Source of the DNA: Gymnogyps californianus
Taxonomy: Eukaryota; Chordata; Aves; Accipitriformes; Cathartidae
Length of the DNA: 64,000 nt
Direction of reading: 5' to 3'
Assembly: GCF_018139145.2 (NCBI RefSeq)
Contig: NC_059473.1
Location: 66,756,707 to 66,820,706, forward strand
Part shown: in pieces, positions 1-13,300 of the stretch
How positions within the stretch are numbered: the first letter of the stretch is position 1
Layout of the letters: every line of letters starts with the position of its first letter
The notes under the pieces: model-generated
What the model was told of the DNA's origin: nothing
Databases searched by the model: none
What the model saw: only the letters and a program-made list of their open reading frames with translations
Program-made: the position numbers and the translations under genes

Positions 1-728
1 AGGCTGTCATTACTTGTAAATACCTGATGCTGCTGTGAAAAACCAACCTTTTATTGGTTGGTTTATATGTTCTGTCTGCCTTTCCTCAAGGTGTTTATCA
101 AATGATGTCCCTAATGTATCCCTTTTCCAGTGTTCCCAATATGATGGTCCAGCTGTTTTCCTTTGAGTGATGTCCTGATACAGGTTTACTTGTACATTCT
201 TTCTCTAAAAACGTGTTCTGTAGCTCTTGAGTGTTGTGTAACAGATTTACTGTCTGAATGCCTGAATTTGCTCAGGGCAGGCTTATGTGCACAAGCAGCA
301 TAACAGATCTCCTGGCCAGCCTTGAACTTCTCTATTTGCTATGAATTTGGAAGATGTGGTCACTGCTTAACTAAACCTTGCCTGCCGCAAGCCCTCTTGA
401 GGTTGGGCACTCGCCAGCGTGCACTAGTGCAACGTTTGAACTAGTAACACCCCACTGATAGGGACTGGAGGTGAGCAGAACACGGAGCTGCGTTAATGAT
501 GCTGTACATCTCCTTAGCTAGGGCAGTCTCGCATCTAGTTCAGTCGGACTGCAGGCAACTTCACTGACTACCAGGTAGCTGCATCTGAAGTGTGTTTTAG
601 TTTTGACACGTCGTTCTGCTAATGATCTTTATAGAGCTCCTTCCTGTGCTTCCCCATTACCCATACATCAGTATTGTTGGGCTGTGTTTAATGTGTTTTA
701 TCAGAAACACACTTATGCTTGTGCTTTT

Positions 729-771
729 AAAAAGAAGAAAAGAAAAAAAAAAGAAAGAAAAAGAGAGAGAG
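729..771. repeat. Purine-only simple repeat (GAAA/GA-rich)
   Basis: About 43 bases made only of A and G on the + strand: AAAAAGAAG units running into a short GA run. It gives a lysine/arginine-rich stretch in a chance open frame that should not be read as a protein. Confidence 0.8.
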
Positions 772-3700
772 TAGCTAGCCTGAAAAATTGTCTCTTAGTC
801 AATTATTTCAGATTATTTCACTCCCTTTACACAAGAGAGCAAATATTACTTTTATATGTATACATATATACACATATGCAACTATAGCCTTACAAAGAAA
901 ATCTCAGCTGGACTGTGCGTTTTTATATATAAACTTAAGAGTTTCTTAGTTTCTATGCAGAAACCTTATTGTTGATATCATCAGAACATCAGAATTATTT
1001 CTAGTACATGTGATGACCTTTTTTCAATTAGTTCATATGGACATGAAAAGCAACCATAAAAAAACTATATGTGAAGTCTTTGATAATGGTCAATAGTAGA
1101 TGAAAAGAAGTACTGTCTGTCTGTTTTGTTCAGAACTACAGACATCAGATGCGTCCTCTGATTATACCTTTTCAAGAACTAATGTTTAGGGATTCCAAAA
1201 CCATAAATTGCCTCTAGCCCATTAATTTTAACAATGATTGAGCGAATCTTTCTTCTATGAATTTGTCTCAATACTTCTGAAGTTATTTATTGTTTCAATA
1301 GTAGATTCGCATGTTGAATGATGTATCATAACAGAAAAATAATTTCTTTTTTATTTTGATGATTCCTGATAATTTCACTTCAATCGTTATTCCATCTTCA
1401 TAAAAACTGTTATATCTGTGGGCTTTGGTTTGTGTAGGGTTTGGGGCAGATTCTTTAAATTTAGGTTTTCAATTTATGTGGTTGCGACAATCTCTGCCAC
1501 TTTTTTTTTAAGTCAGCATTTCATGTCTCTGTCATTGCAGCAGGAAACTTAAGAATACTAACTTAAATTAAAAAAACCCTAGAAGACTCACAATAATATT
1601 TTCTCTGTGCTTGTTGCCTCAATGTTTTGGAAGTCAAGGCAACTGGACTCACGGTTTTGGAGCACTTGAGGTCAGCAGAGCTGAATTTACTGATATGGTG
1701 CTGTGAGTCTTCCACGAAAGTCTGCAGGAAAAAAAAATTGTTAAATCTCCTTTATTCCACACCAGACATAAGCCAAGTCTTACAAATGACTTGCAGGAGA
1801 TACTAACTGCATTGCCTTGTTAAGGTCTAGGAAAGTCATAAAAACAACAACAAAACCCCAAATACATAAAATTCTTTGGATACAGTATAACACATCTTAC
1901 ATGGGTGAATGCAGATAAACCCTGTTTCTTTAAAATGGCCTGATATAGCTGGCAGTTCTGTCAGTCAGATTCCCCAAGGAGCATTTTCTCTCCCCCCATC
2001 TGTAACCTACAGCTGCTGCCCTCACATGAGATGGAAGTGCAGAGCCTTCACTTACGTGATGCAGCTCCTCAGAATGGAAACTGTCAAAAAATCTTGACTC
2101 CCTGTAGGAGAAGGTTGTGTCTGCATCTCACAAACTTTTTTTAAAGCTGATTAATTTTGTCTGTAACTTTGTGCTCCTACTGAATGTGATGATTTCTATA
2201 GCAAGGGTACTGCAGGAAAAGCTGAAACAGGAGCTGCTCTGGGAAATGGGCAGCTGTGGTGTGTCTGTCAGCTCCCGCATCCTAGCCTTGCTGAAGCTAA
2301 CACTACTGCGGGTAACTTCTTGTTCAGTCTAAAGGATACCTGCCCCTACGTTTAGTGGGAACTGAAAAAGTAAAAGACATCATCAAGTGCTAGGTCGACT
2401 GCAAATCCCAGGCTCTAGGGAATAACTGGGAAACTGTGCCTTTGTGCTGGAAAGTAGGAAATGGCAGTGAAGCACATGAAGAGAAAGGCATGAGAATCTT
2501 TCAGGCACAGATCTCGGAACTGTGAACAGAAGAGTGCCCTATTTTATCCTACTATTGACAGGGGAAAAACAGTTTCTTTTCATATTTAATCATCTGTCAC
2601 CATTTCTTCCTTTCGATGGAAACAACCTTTGCAACCTTAAATACTGTCATACAGTTGAAAGCATATTATACGTGTGTTAGGGAAAAGGAACATTTTTTAC
2701 AGCAGCAGACTTTTCCTTTCTTCACATCTGCAAGTACCAGGTTTTCTTTTCTCTTCTGCTTCTTCCTTGGCTTTGTAGATGTGGACTTTTTTCCAGCCTA
2801 CAAATCTTCAGACAGGAGTCTCTTGCTGACGTTTGGTGTAGACACATGAAAGGCTAGACCTTCACCTGTGAAAAATGGGCATCTGTTGAGGCTCCACCCG
2901 TGTGCTGAGTTCTGTCTGGACGTGCTGAACGTGGAAGCCCACTGATGTCAGCAACTGGGATGTCCTCTGAGTTGCTGGGACCTGAGCTGATACAAGATGT
3001 AGCAATGGGTACCATAGACTCATGGACTTTACTAAAGTAGACAATAAGAAAAGCATGTGGCACACAGCCTGTTTATGCGTGTGCTCAGTTGGCCTTTAAG
3101 TCACTTTTTTTCCTAAATAATCTAAATAGATGCAGGAAACTGATCCTTCTTACCAGTATGCTCAGAAGCTTAAAAATGACAAAATCATATGATCTTGTAT
3201 TTGAACCTGTTTCTAGGTATCTACTGCACTTTGCACAGCTATCTTTATTGAGCTGTTTATGTTGATGACAAGATTATTTTTACTGACTTGTTACAGCTAA
3301 TTCAGTAAGCTATGTCTCTCTGCATGAGGTTGCACAGGACACTGAGCTTGGAGACTGTGATGCTGTGTTCACTCACCACTCTTCACTCCGGTGCAGTCTA
3401 AAACCTTCATCGAATGATCTGGGTTGTGCTGCAAGTGTGTAAAATCTTTGCCTTTTTGGCAGTAAACCAAGATGTTCCCTGGGATTAGGGACCCCAGGGC
3501 TTATATAATTCGAATAGGTGGAGGTTTTGGGGGTTGTCTTTTTCATTTTATTTTGGGTTTTTGGGGGTTTTTTGCCAGCTGAAGGAGACAAACAGCTCCT
3601 CCCAAAATGATTTTATTTTATAGTTTCGTGTCTCAGTAAACATGCTGTGCGTGAGCAGTGTAAGGCTGTAATGGAGCCAAAGAAAGAAACAGCTGTGTGA

Positions 3701-5867
3701 AACAGTGCTATGGCTTAGTACAGTAAGTAAAGCGGTCATCGACAAAAGCTGAGGGGTCAAAAGCTCTGTGATTAGTTGTGTCCTTGCTGAGGATATGCTT
3801 CTTAGGATGCAGTTCCATGTTGAAGCAAGCTGGTCTCTCTCTTTATGTTTAGCTGCATCTGCACTGGTATTTGTTTCACCTCATGGGGAGCCATTTTGGG
3901 GACCTGAACAGTGAGAAAACTAAACCAAGAAGAAAGATGAAGAATTTAATCACTGTAGCTCTTTGAAATAACTTGCTGCAGGGTTAGAGGCTTCCCAGTA
4001 CCAGTAAGAAAGTGGTAGGGACGTGTGACAGCGGGGGCAGAGGGGAACTGACATTTGGCAGCAGCTAGCCATAGGACTGATTTAGCTGCAGCATCAGATG
4101 TCTTAAGAACTGAGAGAAAAGAAAAGATGTAGGAATTTGTACTTTGGGATCTTGATCTTATCTTTGTGTCTCAGGTTATCTAGAAGACCAGAGAGCGATG
4201 GTTAGAAACATGCTATATTTGTTTGTACCTAAATATCTAACTGTAATGCTGTTCTCCACAATCAAGGAAGGTCTTGGCTATATGCATAAATCCCAGTGCA
4301 TGTACAGTTTAACTGAACTGTTCTTTTAGTTAAACAAGCTTGCATGTGAGCCTTTCTGGGGATAAAGTTTAGTGTGGAGTTGTGTCTCTCTTCAAACAAA
4401 CCTGTATTTCATTGTAAAATATTACTGCACATATTTCATATGACCACCTAACAGCGATGATTTCAGCAAAAGCTAGTAAAATATTCAATCTATTGCACTG
4501 TGGAGAATAAAAGAATTTTTGGATCTTGTTTGGACAGCAAGGAAGTATTTTCTGTGTTGGGTAAGGCTGAAGAGAAATGGAATTTGGAGTATTTTTGTTG
4601 TACTGCAAATGTGGAGGGACTGGTGGAGGGGAGAGTTACCATGCCTCCACGGCTATTAGCCATCCCAACTCCAAGAAAATTTTATTTTCTTCAAGGAAAT
4701 GAGTACAGTTCAGTTTGCCTGAACTGAACCTGCTAAACCATTCCACTTTTTGAAATGGCAATTCAGCGTCACTGGTGTTAGCAACAACAGGAGTATCAGT
4801 GCTGCTCAGCTACAAATTACTGCATGTTTTAAACTTCTGTACATTTTTGAGCTAGTTTAAATGATAGCATGTTGAAAATAGTATGTAGTAACTTGCAGCC
4901 TGTCTGCCACATCACATTCATCAGTAAAGTTGGTGGAAGTACAGGATTCAAACTTACAGGCTCCTTACTGATGCTACATTGAACATCTGCACTTTATTTG
5001 CATAGCAGGGATTTCCAAGTGATTTCAGAATCTGGGTTGGGTTTTATTTTCACATTTGTGTATTAATTTATCACCAAAAAAGGATATGAATGTGTCTGTG
5101 TGGATATGTTTGTCACTTTTCACACAGCTTCTCCTTCTTTTGAGACTGTAAAGTACTAATAGAAGTTCACTACAGTTTGCGTCTACTGTTAACCATTTGT
5201 GTCCCATAAAATCTGGTGAGCTTGGAGAGAGAGCAGCCCTGGCCATTTTGTACCCATTTTGCATGGGGAAACGGTAGTGCTGTGAGTACTGCTACTACTG
5301 TTAATATATCTATGAGAATCAGATGACAGTATGCAATTTTTTTTTTTTTTTTCAGCACTGCATCACAATTTGCAGTAGTGCTGCGTTTGGTAAATTTATA
5401 TCAAGGCTGTAGCGCTTTTACTAGCCTGCAAGCTACCAACCTACATTAAAAGATGCCAAGATGGTGTGGCAGCATAACCAGGTCAACAAGGTTATGAGAG
5501 TTATGAGCTAACCTACTCAAGAAGGTATTGAGGCTATAACTAATGCTGTAGGGGCCCAAAATAATCTGCCTCCCAGATATACAGTAATCTTTCAAAGTGG
5601 TATAAACTAAGCTACTGCAAATGCTCATCCATTGGTATTGCAGTTGATTTTGCCAGCCTAAAGATACTGGTTACCATGGGGATTTTTTACATCCTTACGC
5701 GAAAGAGGCTGGATAGCAAAACCTCCCAATGAAGACCTTGCTAAAATTCTTCACAACTCTTATTTATATACCTAGCTCTTGTTTATAGGCTACCGTAGAG
5801 ACTTTTAGGAGTGAAAACTTGTGTATGTTGACTGGACTGAAGTCTAGCAGTATTTCCCTCCATAACT

Positions 5868-5960
5868 TTCACAGACTCAAAAGCTAGTGCAGCTTGGAAG
5901 GGACACCAGAGCATGCCTAGTCCAGCCACATGTCTGTGTGGGAGCTTTCACCTACCAAGT
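5868..5960 (-). mobile_element. CR1 LINE 3'-end remnant
   Basis: The stretch reads like the start of a reverse-oriented avian CR1 3' end: a CACAGACTCA-like start, then GCTTGGAAGGGACACC and CTAGTCCAGCCA. These correspond to the usual TTGGAAGGGACC and CTAGTCCAACC blocks. It is diverged and short, with no coding capacity. The boundaries are approximate. Confidence 0.55.
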
Positions 5961-6158
5961 GGGGGGTTCCTAACTTGAGACATAGACAGTATAGATTTCA
6001 ACAACTGTGGTAACTATCTTAATTTCCATCATAATTTGTGGAGATAAATAGGTGAGAGAACATCTGGTCTGATTTAGATGTCTTCTGGTTGTTCTGTCAA
6101 CCTTCAGTGGTGCTTATGTCTCCTCGGTGAATATAAAGGGAGTGCAGATAATTCAGAT

Positions 6159-6204
6159 ATAGATATCTGTATATTTATACCATAGATATCTGTATATTTA
6201 TACC
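6159..6204. repeat. Perfect tandem duplication, 23-base unit x2
   Basis: The unit ATAGATATCTGTATATTTATACC occupies 6159-6181 and again 6182-6204 with no difference. It is AT-rich and is probably a recent local duplication. Confidence 0.9.
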
Positions 6205-7148
6205 ATGTAAGCATCTACATTTGTCATCTGTAATGATAGCATTTTATTTTAAAAATTCTTTTAAAAGTCTGGTAGTTGTTTCCAAATTGCAGAGAGCAAT
6301 TTAACACAAATGTAAATTGCAGTGATGCCACATATATAACAGGACTCTTTCGATGTCTTTGGCACCTCTCATTTGCGATTTCCTTATTGGGTCTGGACTA
6401 CTATGATTGGGAAGCTGTCTAGGGCTGCCAGAACCACTCCACCTTTTAGGTGGCCCTTGATTGACTTACAGCTCAATTTATCTCTACTTTTCCCTGTGTT
6501 CCTTCAGAATTAGGGTTTGGCAGGCTCTCTGGAGGCTGGAAGCACTTGCGTGGCCGGTGGTGATATCCTGCCTCAGGCTCACCCGAGCTGGGGTGTGACA
6601 CCTGAAATAGTGCTGATGGTCTTCTTGGGATGGGAGCTGTGGGTACTTACGGGCTGTGTCTGCTTTGTTTCCAGTCATTGTGCTGATGATAACTTCCTTC
6701 ATCCCGTCACTGCTTTCCCCTTTGGGAGGACAGTCTTAGCTAATGTCATGCATAGTATTTTATTCAATTAAGCTGTTCAGCTTACTTGCACGAGTAAGTT
6801 AGCAGAACTGGTAGGAAACACATTATAAATGATGACAGATAAAGTTATTTTGCAACAGTAGCAAGTCCCCAGTGATTTCCTCCGCTCTACCTTCTGCTTT
6901 CAGTTAGTGACCACCTTCTAGCATCTGCTGATTAAAACATTTCACAACTGGCATCTGGTTTTAACCCCATATGTTTTAATTGCAGCTTTTGTGGGTATTA
7001 TTTATGTAGAAACCGAGAGCAAGCCTTGAATTTCTATAGCAATAACTTGCCTTTGTGTTGAATTTTTGCTTGTGTTTTTCTTTCCTTCTTGCTTGCATTC
7101 CCATAGAAGAAGGACGTGATCATGATGACATAATCTTTTCTTTTACAG

Positions 7149-7334
7149 AAAAAATCTGAACTCATTTTTTGCAAGATACAAGACGTTGCAATGGACAAGT
7201 TCTTATGCTTTGCCGGACTTCCCTTATGATGTCAAGTGCATATTGGCAGAAAAAAAATGCCCTGATCACAGTATGAGAATAAGGATTATTGAATTTTTAC
7301 AAGCAGACATGACAAAATACCTAGAAGGATCACT
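7149..7334 (+). CDS. SAMD3: SAMD3 exon (first visible)
   Basis: The acceptor is TTTTACAG at 7141-7148 and the donor is GTGAGT at 7335. The exon has one leading base that completes a split codon, 61 full codons (start KNLNSFFARYKTLQW, end TKYLEGS), and two trailing bases, CT. These join G of the next exon to make the Leu of SLYP. The clear open frame and family match make this a firm exon. Confidence 0.93.
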
Positions 7335-10300
7335 GTGAGTAAACATTGTGAAATTTATTTGGGGGCATTACCAATTGGCTGCAGAAGTAAATTTTCAAAT
7401 GAATGTAAAGCCATTCTCTTTAATATGCTTGCTTAAATAGAGGAGGCTAAGGGCCTGAAACCTGTTGAAGCCAACAGGAAGACTTCATGCAAACCTTAAA
7501 GCTGTTCCCTTTGTTATTTGGAGGGGAATCAATAGTCTTGGAAATAGTCCGTTTAATGTATATCAGTATAGACTCCAGGCAGTGTCTAATACTGTCTAGA
7601 ATACCAAGTATTTCTTTTACATCTCCACCTTGTTTGCACAGGTATCCGAACAGTCAGCAATATAACATTGTTGTCAATGCTCTGCTGCAGGCATACCCAT
7701 TTCTTGATGAAGATGGGAATGGCTTTGTAAGTATTGTAAAGAATATTCCATCTTGAAAAATACAGGTTGGGATTTTTTTTTTTGCATAATCAATCACAAG
7801 GAAATAACCTAGTTCAGAGGAAATCAGTATTGATTTCTTATATACTGGCTCTATTCAGAGCTGTAAGCTTCACTTTGACATGTTTGGCAAATCACATTCT
7901 TGTTTCATTATATTAATTAAAGATTAATCCAGTTATAGCCATTCCTCAAAGCCACTGTCAGATCATGCAGACCTGTACATGAAGTCTCTCGTTGCTTGTT
8001 GGGTACAGTTTCTTTCTGGATTGATTTCTTCCAAAGGATAAATTTAAGTAAATGTGACTTATTTCTGTTTTTAAAAACAAAGCCAAGCCTGCAGAAAATT
8101 GTCTATATGAGGACTAACATATGACTGATGCTCTTGCAATGCACTATGATCGCTTGTGTGTTAGATATCTAGCTACAGCATGCAGTAATACTGCTGGTTT
8201 AAGTACATGTGGAATCTAGGCCTAATTAAAAAAAAATAATTATTTAAAAACACTGGTTGAGATCTCAGTGGGGGCATAACAGAAAGCAGTGGGAGGAGGT
8301 GACTTAAATTTGAACTACACTTTTTCACTCCTGTGACCCAGAATATGTATCTGTGGTCTCAGAGGACAGTGTTCACCTTTTGACTTCACATCACTGCTTT
8401 GCCATGTGATACTTTTATAGCATCTTGTAAAAGCTTGTGAGACTCAGTGGGGATTGTTAGCTTTAAACATACATAAATATCTGTCTCCTGTGCAGTTACT
8501 GCAGAAAGCAAAATAATTTTGAGAATAAAAAAAAACATGTGAGGATTAAGGGGTGGCTATTCTAGTTCTCCCCTGAGCCTAGGCATTGTAGGAGGGAAGG
8601 GACTAAAGAAAACAAACACATCTCAGAGAGGAGAGAGGGAGCAGAAGAATCAGAGAGCAACAGTCCACCCTCATTTTCAATCAGGATACTTCTCTGAATA
8701 CCCCAGTGGGGGTCCCCACCCGGGGTCCTGAGTAATGCTACAGCTTCATCTGGCTCCGTTTGCGAAGGGGAGCTGGAATGACATTCAGGTCGGGTCCAAA
8801 GCCATTTTACAGCCTTTAACTTTTAAAAACTGTTTTTAAACAGAGATTCTTAAGCTAGGTTTTCAAAGGGCTTTAATTGCAGCAGGACCATAGACTGACT
8901 GAAACTACTTATAACTCCATTCTCTGGGAAATGGCTCATCGCTTCCCAGATCAATCCCAGAGCTGGTGCTGGCAGAAGTTACGTGATGGGGCAGAGACTT
9001 CAGAGTTGTTCTTTGTCTTTTGATATTTCTCTCATGCTTACTATAAAGCATATCTGAAAGAAACCACCATAAGTGAGTGAGGAAGCTGGAATTAGCAGTT
9101 TGCAATATTGCTAGTCTAACGCTTCTGAGCCAGCCCCTCTCTATTGCCTGGGTTGAGGCAGGAAAAAATGCACTAAAGGTGCATGTCTGTATACTTAAGT
9201 TTGGAGGAGGGGGTGAGAATGAACTACTATTTTTATTGGCCCTACTGTTAGACATTCTGTTCTTCCTTCACGATCATAAAGGCTATAAATACTTCTTTTT
9301 TTCTTGATCTGAGATAGTTGCGTGTTACGACAGCAACGGCTTGAAACAAACCCTACAACATATGCACAGCTACTTAGCATAAGGCTTGCAGTAAAACTGA
9401 ATTCATATACCATTAAGAAACAAATGAACAACAACAACAAAATTGGCTAACCACCATTCTTTCATCTTTTCTCAGAAAAAATGTCTTCAGCAGCTCAAAA
9501 AAGTGAAGTTTTTGTAGGCTTTTCTTTTAAAATTGCCTCAGGCTAGCATGAGACTGTAAGAATTGCTGCTTGCTGTTCCTGATAACAGTATTGAATCACA
9601 GGTCTTGTAAGACATAAAATATTACTTACTGAGAGGTTTTGAATACCTTAAACTTATTTATCTATAATAATTAGACAGTTATTATTACAATTTTTGAATA
9701 GTACATTGAAAGTATTTAAGAAAACTATCATCAATAAAATAATTCAGAGGTAAAGCAGAAAGCTCTTTATTTGGGGACTGATAGCTAAATGTAAAAAAGA
9801 AAAACTGTAACATGAGAGTAGTAAGCAAAAATGCTAGTTACATTAGTTATTTAATAACATATATATAAAGTTCTGGAGATGCAGTTCATATAATGTGGTT
9901 TTGGTGTCTACATTGGGAAGGGAGGAATAGCACTATGGAAGTTCTTGTTTCTTTCTGTGGACTCCAAAGGGAGCCTGGGGTGACTAGCTGTGCACAGATG
10001 TCTGTGTCTGATAGATAACCCCCTCCTTTCGGTGTGTTGTAAGGCTAGAGAAAGGGACACACCGAACATGGCAATTCAGCTGGGCAGGCCTCTGAGAATA
10101 ATGGTTTCCAGGACTGGTAGATTATTAAAGAAGTTATCTGAGTTTATTTGGGATACCAACAAACATGTTTTCAAGTATTTGGACTTTTAATTTCTTGTCA
10201 AAGTTACAGGAAAAAGAAATAGTTGCATGCTTTTCAAAAAACAAAAGAGCTGAACATAGTTTGGAGTACTAAGTCTTGCATTCCCTCTGGCGTGCTGGAG

Positions 10301-13300
10301 CTCACTTCTGCCATCGGGTGTTTTCCCTTCTGCCACGCAAAATGCTCTGTCCTACTGTATTGTTAATGACATTAATTTATTGCTTTTTATTTATTGCTGT
10401 GCTATGTCTTGGTTCCTAGATTCAGTTAAACTCTAAATTAATGCTTAAAAGGAAAGCAATTGCTTACCCTTTGGGGTGGAGGAGCAGCCACAGTGTCTGC
10501 TGGGGTCTGCAGAAGGCTGTGGTAGTTCTTAATGAGATACCCTGAGAAGGTCTGTCAGTGGTGTGATTTTTATTTTTAACTCGCGAGTCTTATGGTTTGG
10601 AGCCCTTCACCAGAAATGGATGTGTCTTGGCTGCTGGAAGGATGCAGTGGAAACTGTTCTGGGTTCTTCTACGGCAAGTACGCATGCCTGTGCATGGCGT
10701 GGGTGGGCAGGGGCAGCCCGTGGGGCGTTCTGGCTGAGAAAAGGGAAAGCTCATCCCGTGAGAGATCTTGACATTCCAGAATTAGCTTTTTCTTCTGACC
10801 AAAAACAGAAAATCAGAATGTAAAGGACTTGATGTAATGAAAAACTTGGAGAAACTTTGAATTGGAAATGTCAGCACTTTTGTTGCAACATTTTCATGGA
10901 AATGAAATGGCTTGGAAAATTGGAAAGGGGAAAGATCTGCTGGAAAACATAAAGGAACAACAACAAAAAACCGAACCTAAGAGCCCCTAAATTCACACCA
11001 GTATTTTCACGACAGGAAAAAAATTTACTTGCAAAACTTTGAACATTCCTTTTTTTTTTTTCCCCCCAAAGTACTGGACACCTTTTATTTACAACTCCAA
11101 ACTATTTTAAACAAGTAATTTAGACAATGTATGCATTATGTAGAAACGTCTAATATTTTCAATCATCTCATACCGTTGCAATGAGAGGTCATTAAAGGTT
11201 TAGTGTTTCAAGATTTATTAGTAGATTATCCATAATTCTATTTTCTTAGTTAAAAGGTTTCCTATTTAATTTTGCAGTAGAGAAAAATATGCTTCTGTGC
11301 CATCGGCCCTTGAAAAGGATATCTAATGGAATGTAGTCTGAATGATGATAATGATCCTAAATGAATAAGTTTAAAAATAAGGTTATGAATAAGCTATTTA
11401 TATACTATGAATTTAAAAAGAAGGCTATTTACTAGGTCACTGTAGAAGCAGGAATTAAGAAAGAATTATCTGAAATCCTAAATAATAGTAAAAAAAAAAA
11501 TCATTGTATACTAAAAGCAAAACTCATTTAAGAGGTCTGTGGAGCACTTGGAATGAAATTATTTTCCCCACCCTGTTCCAAGATTAGCTTTTGGAAAGAA
11601 GTGCTTTAAGGTGTTTACCTAAGGAATTTTTCCCATGATGTTTTCTTCTACTTAAAGAACAATGTTATCCTAAAGTAACACAACATTTTAAAAAATTAAT
11701 CTTCATTTAATCATGAAATAGATTATTAGATTTCTGATTTATAATGTAACCAATGCAACATTTGTAAGTAGTTACAGGCAAATAGGTTATATAGAAAAAG
11801 CCAAGGTCATAGTTGCAGCAGCCAAAAGAAAATTGGCATGATGCTGTTTCTTGACCATTTGCAAGACACTATTCTCTTTGTATTCATTCCTTTTACAAAG
11901 GTTACAACCAACCATTTGGAAAGAGTCACTGCCCTTATTTCATTTCATTTCAGCCAACAATTTAAAATTGTATGATTTCAAGACAGCCATACATGAGGAA
12001 GGAAAAGAGAGGGCTCTCTCGTCCGCACCACTCGCCAGTGGGCTTTGCGTAAGCGGCTCCCTTGAGCTTGGGGCTGCCGAGCGGTGCCGGGATGCCGGTG
12101 AAACCCAGGATCCCAGTGCTGACATGTCTGATTTATGTAACCACTGCACACAAAATGATTATTTGCTAGTAAATTACTGCTCTTAATCTGCGTGTAATCC
12201 TTTCCCTCCTATGTCAGATAGACACAGACTAATCCTTCTGCTCCCTTACAAGCATTGTAAACCTTCCGGGGGTGGTTTGGGTTTTTTTGGGGGGGAGAAT
12301 TAATAGAAAATAAAGTTATCAGCTCAAAAATGGTAACGAAAGCATCCTTTTTAGAAGATGCATTACCTGCTAGGGAAACCATGTAAATGTATGTGCTCAC
12401 AGTCTCATTCATGAAATAGGTATGTGAGAAGGGACTTGGCTAAGCTTATGAGAATCCTATTACAGAAATAGATTTAGTTAAAACTCTTAATTTATCTGAG
12501 GACAGGAGGATGAAACAGCTGAATGTTTTGAACTTTGAGGGATATTTAAAGCTCTGTATAGGTGTCAGCGTATTCTTTCATGTGGAAGAATAAGCAAAAA
12601 CGTCTTCTAACCAAACAGAGGTTTTCAAAAGAAAGAAACTGTGCAAAACTCAACTAAGGGGATATTTAAATTGTCAGCTGCTAATATATTCTGGGATGAT
12701 CATGTTTTAAAATATTTTAACATCTGTTGAACACTTCAGAGAAGTGTTAAGCTAAGGTTTTTTGTTTGCTTGTTTCTTAACAGCCTTAAAATAACAATGT
12801 TCCAAATAAATTTTGCTAGGCATGTAACGTTGGGGCATTTACATCAAAATGTAAATGCATAGGGCCAGAATTGTAAACATATTTAGGAACCTTAATGGTT
12901 CAGGCAAATACCAACTGGGATTTTCAAGGCATGCAGTCACGTTACTGCTTTTGAAAACAGTGCTGGGCTGTAATACTCAAATTGAGGCTGTAAATATGCC
13001 TTGTGAGAAGGCTGGGTGAGCCGTTGTGCTCTATTTCTAATCGTTACATTTAGGTTGGTGACATGACTCCTGTTCTGGCAGAATCCTAAGCCTGAAGTTT
13101 ACATACTAGAAATGCAGATGGGTTTGTTTTCTTTCCAGTTCTCCGATGTTCACATGTGACTGGCAGTGAGAGGATACTTCTGTAAGAGCCCGTAGGTGGG
13201 TGGCAGAAAGTGTCCCCCCAGGAAGGGCTCACCTGCCCTGGCTGGCCCAGGTCTGCCCAAGAAGTGCTGAGGTAGACACCACAGGGTCTGTATCCTCATG

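Larger units (their letters stand above)
1..7148. other. Non-coding stretch upstream of the first visible SAMD3 exon
   Basis: No exon could be supported here. The first visible SAMD3 exon opens with a split codon, so at least one more coding exon, and the N-terminal SAM domain, must lie upstream in this stretch or before the window. The DNA is AT-rich and has only short chance open frames. It holds a purine-rich simple repeat, a CR1 remnant, a 23-base tandem duplication and a T-run at about 5339-5352. It is most likely SAMD3 intron or 5' flank, by inference only. Confidence 0.5.

Noticed and set aside
1595..1694. Possible upstream SAMD3 exon ending at a GTGAGT donor near 1695
   Set aside because: The frame is open and the phase would fit, but the residues match nothing in SAMD3 that I recognise and the acceptor is poor.
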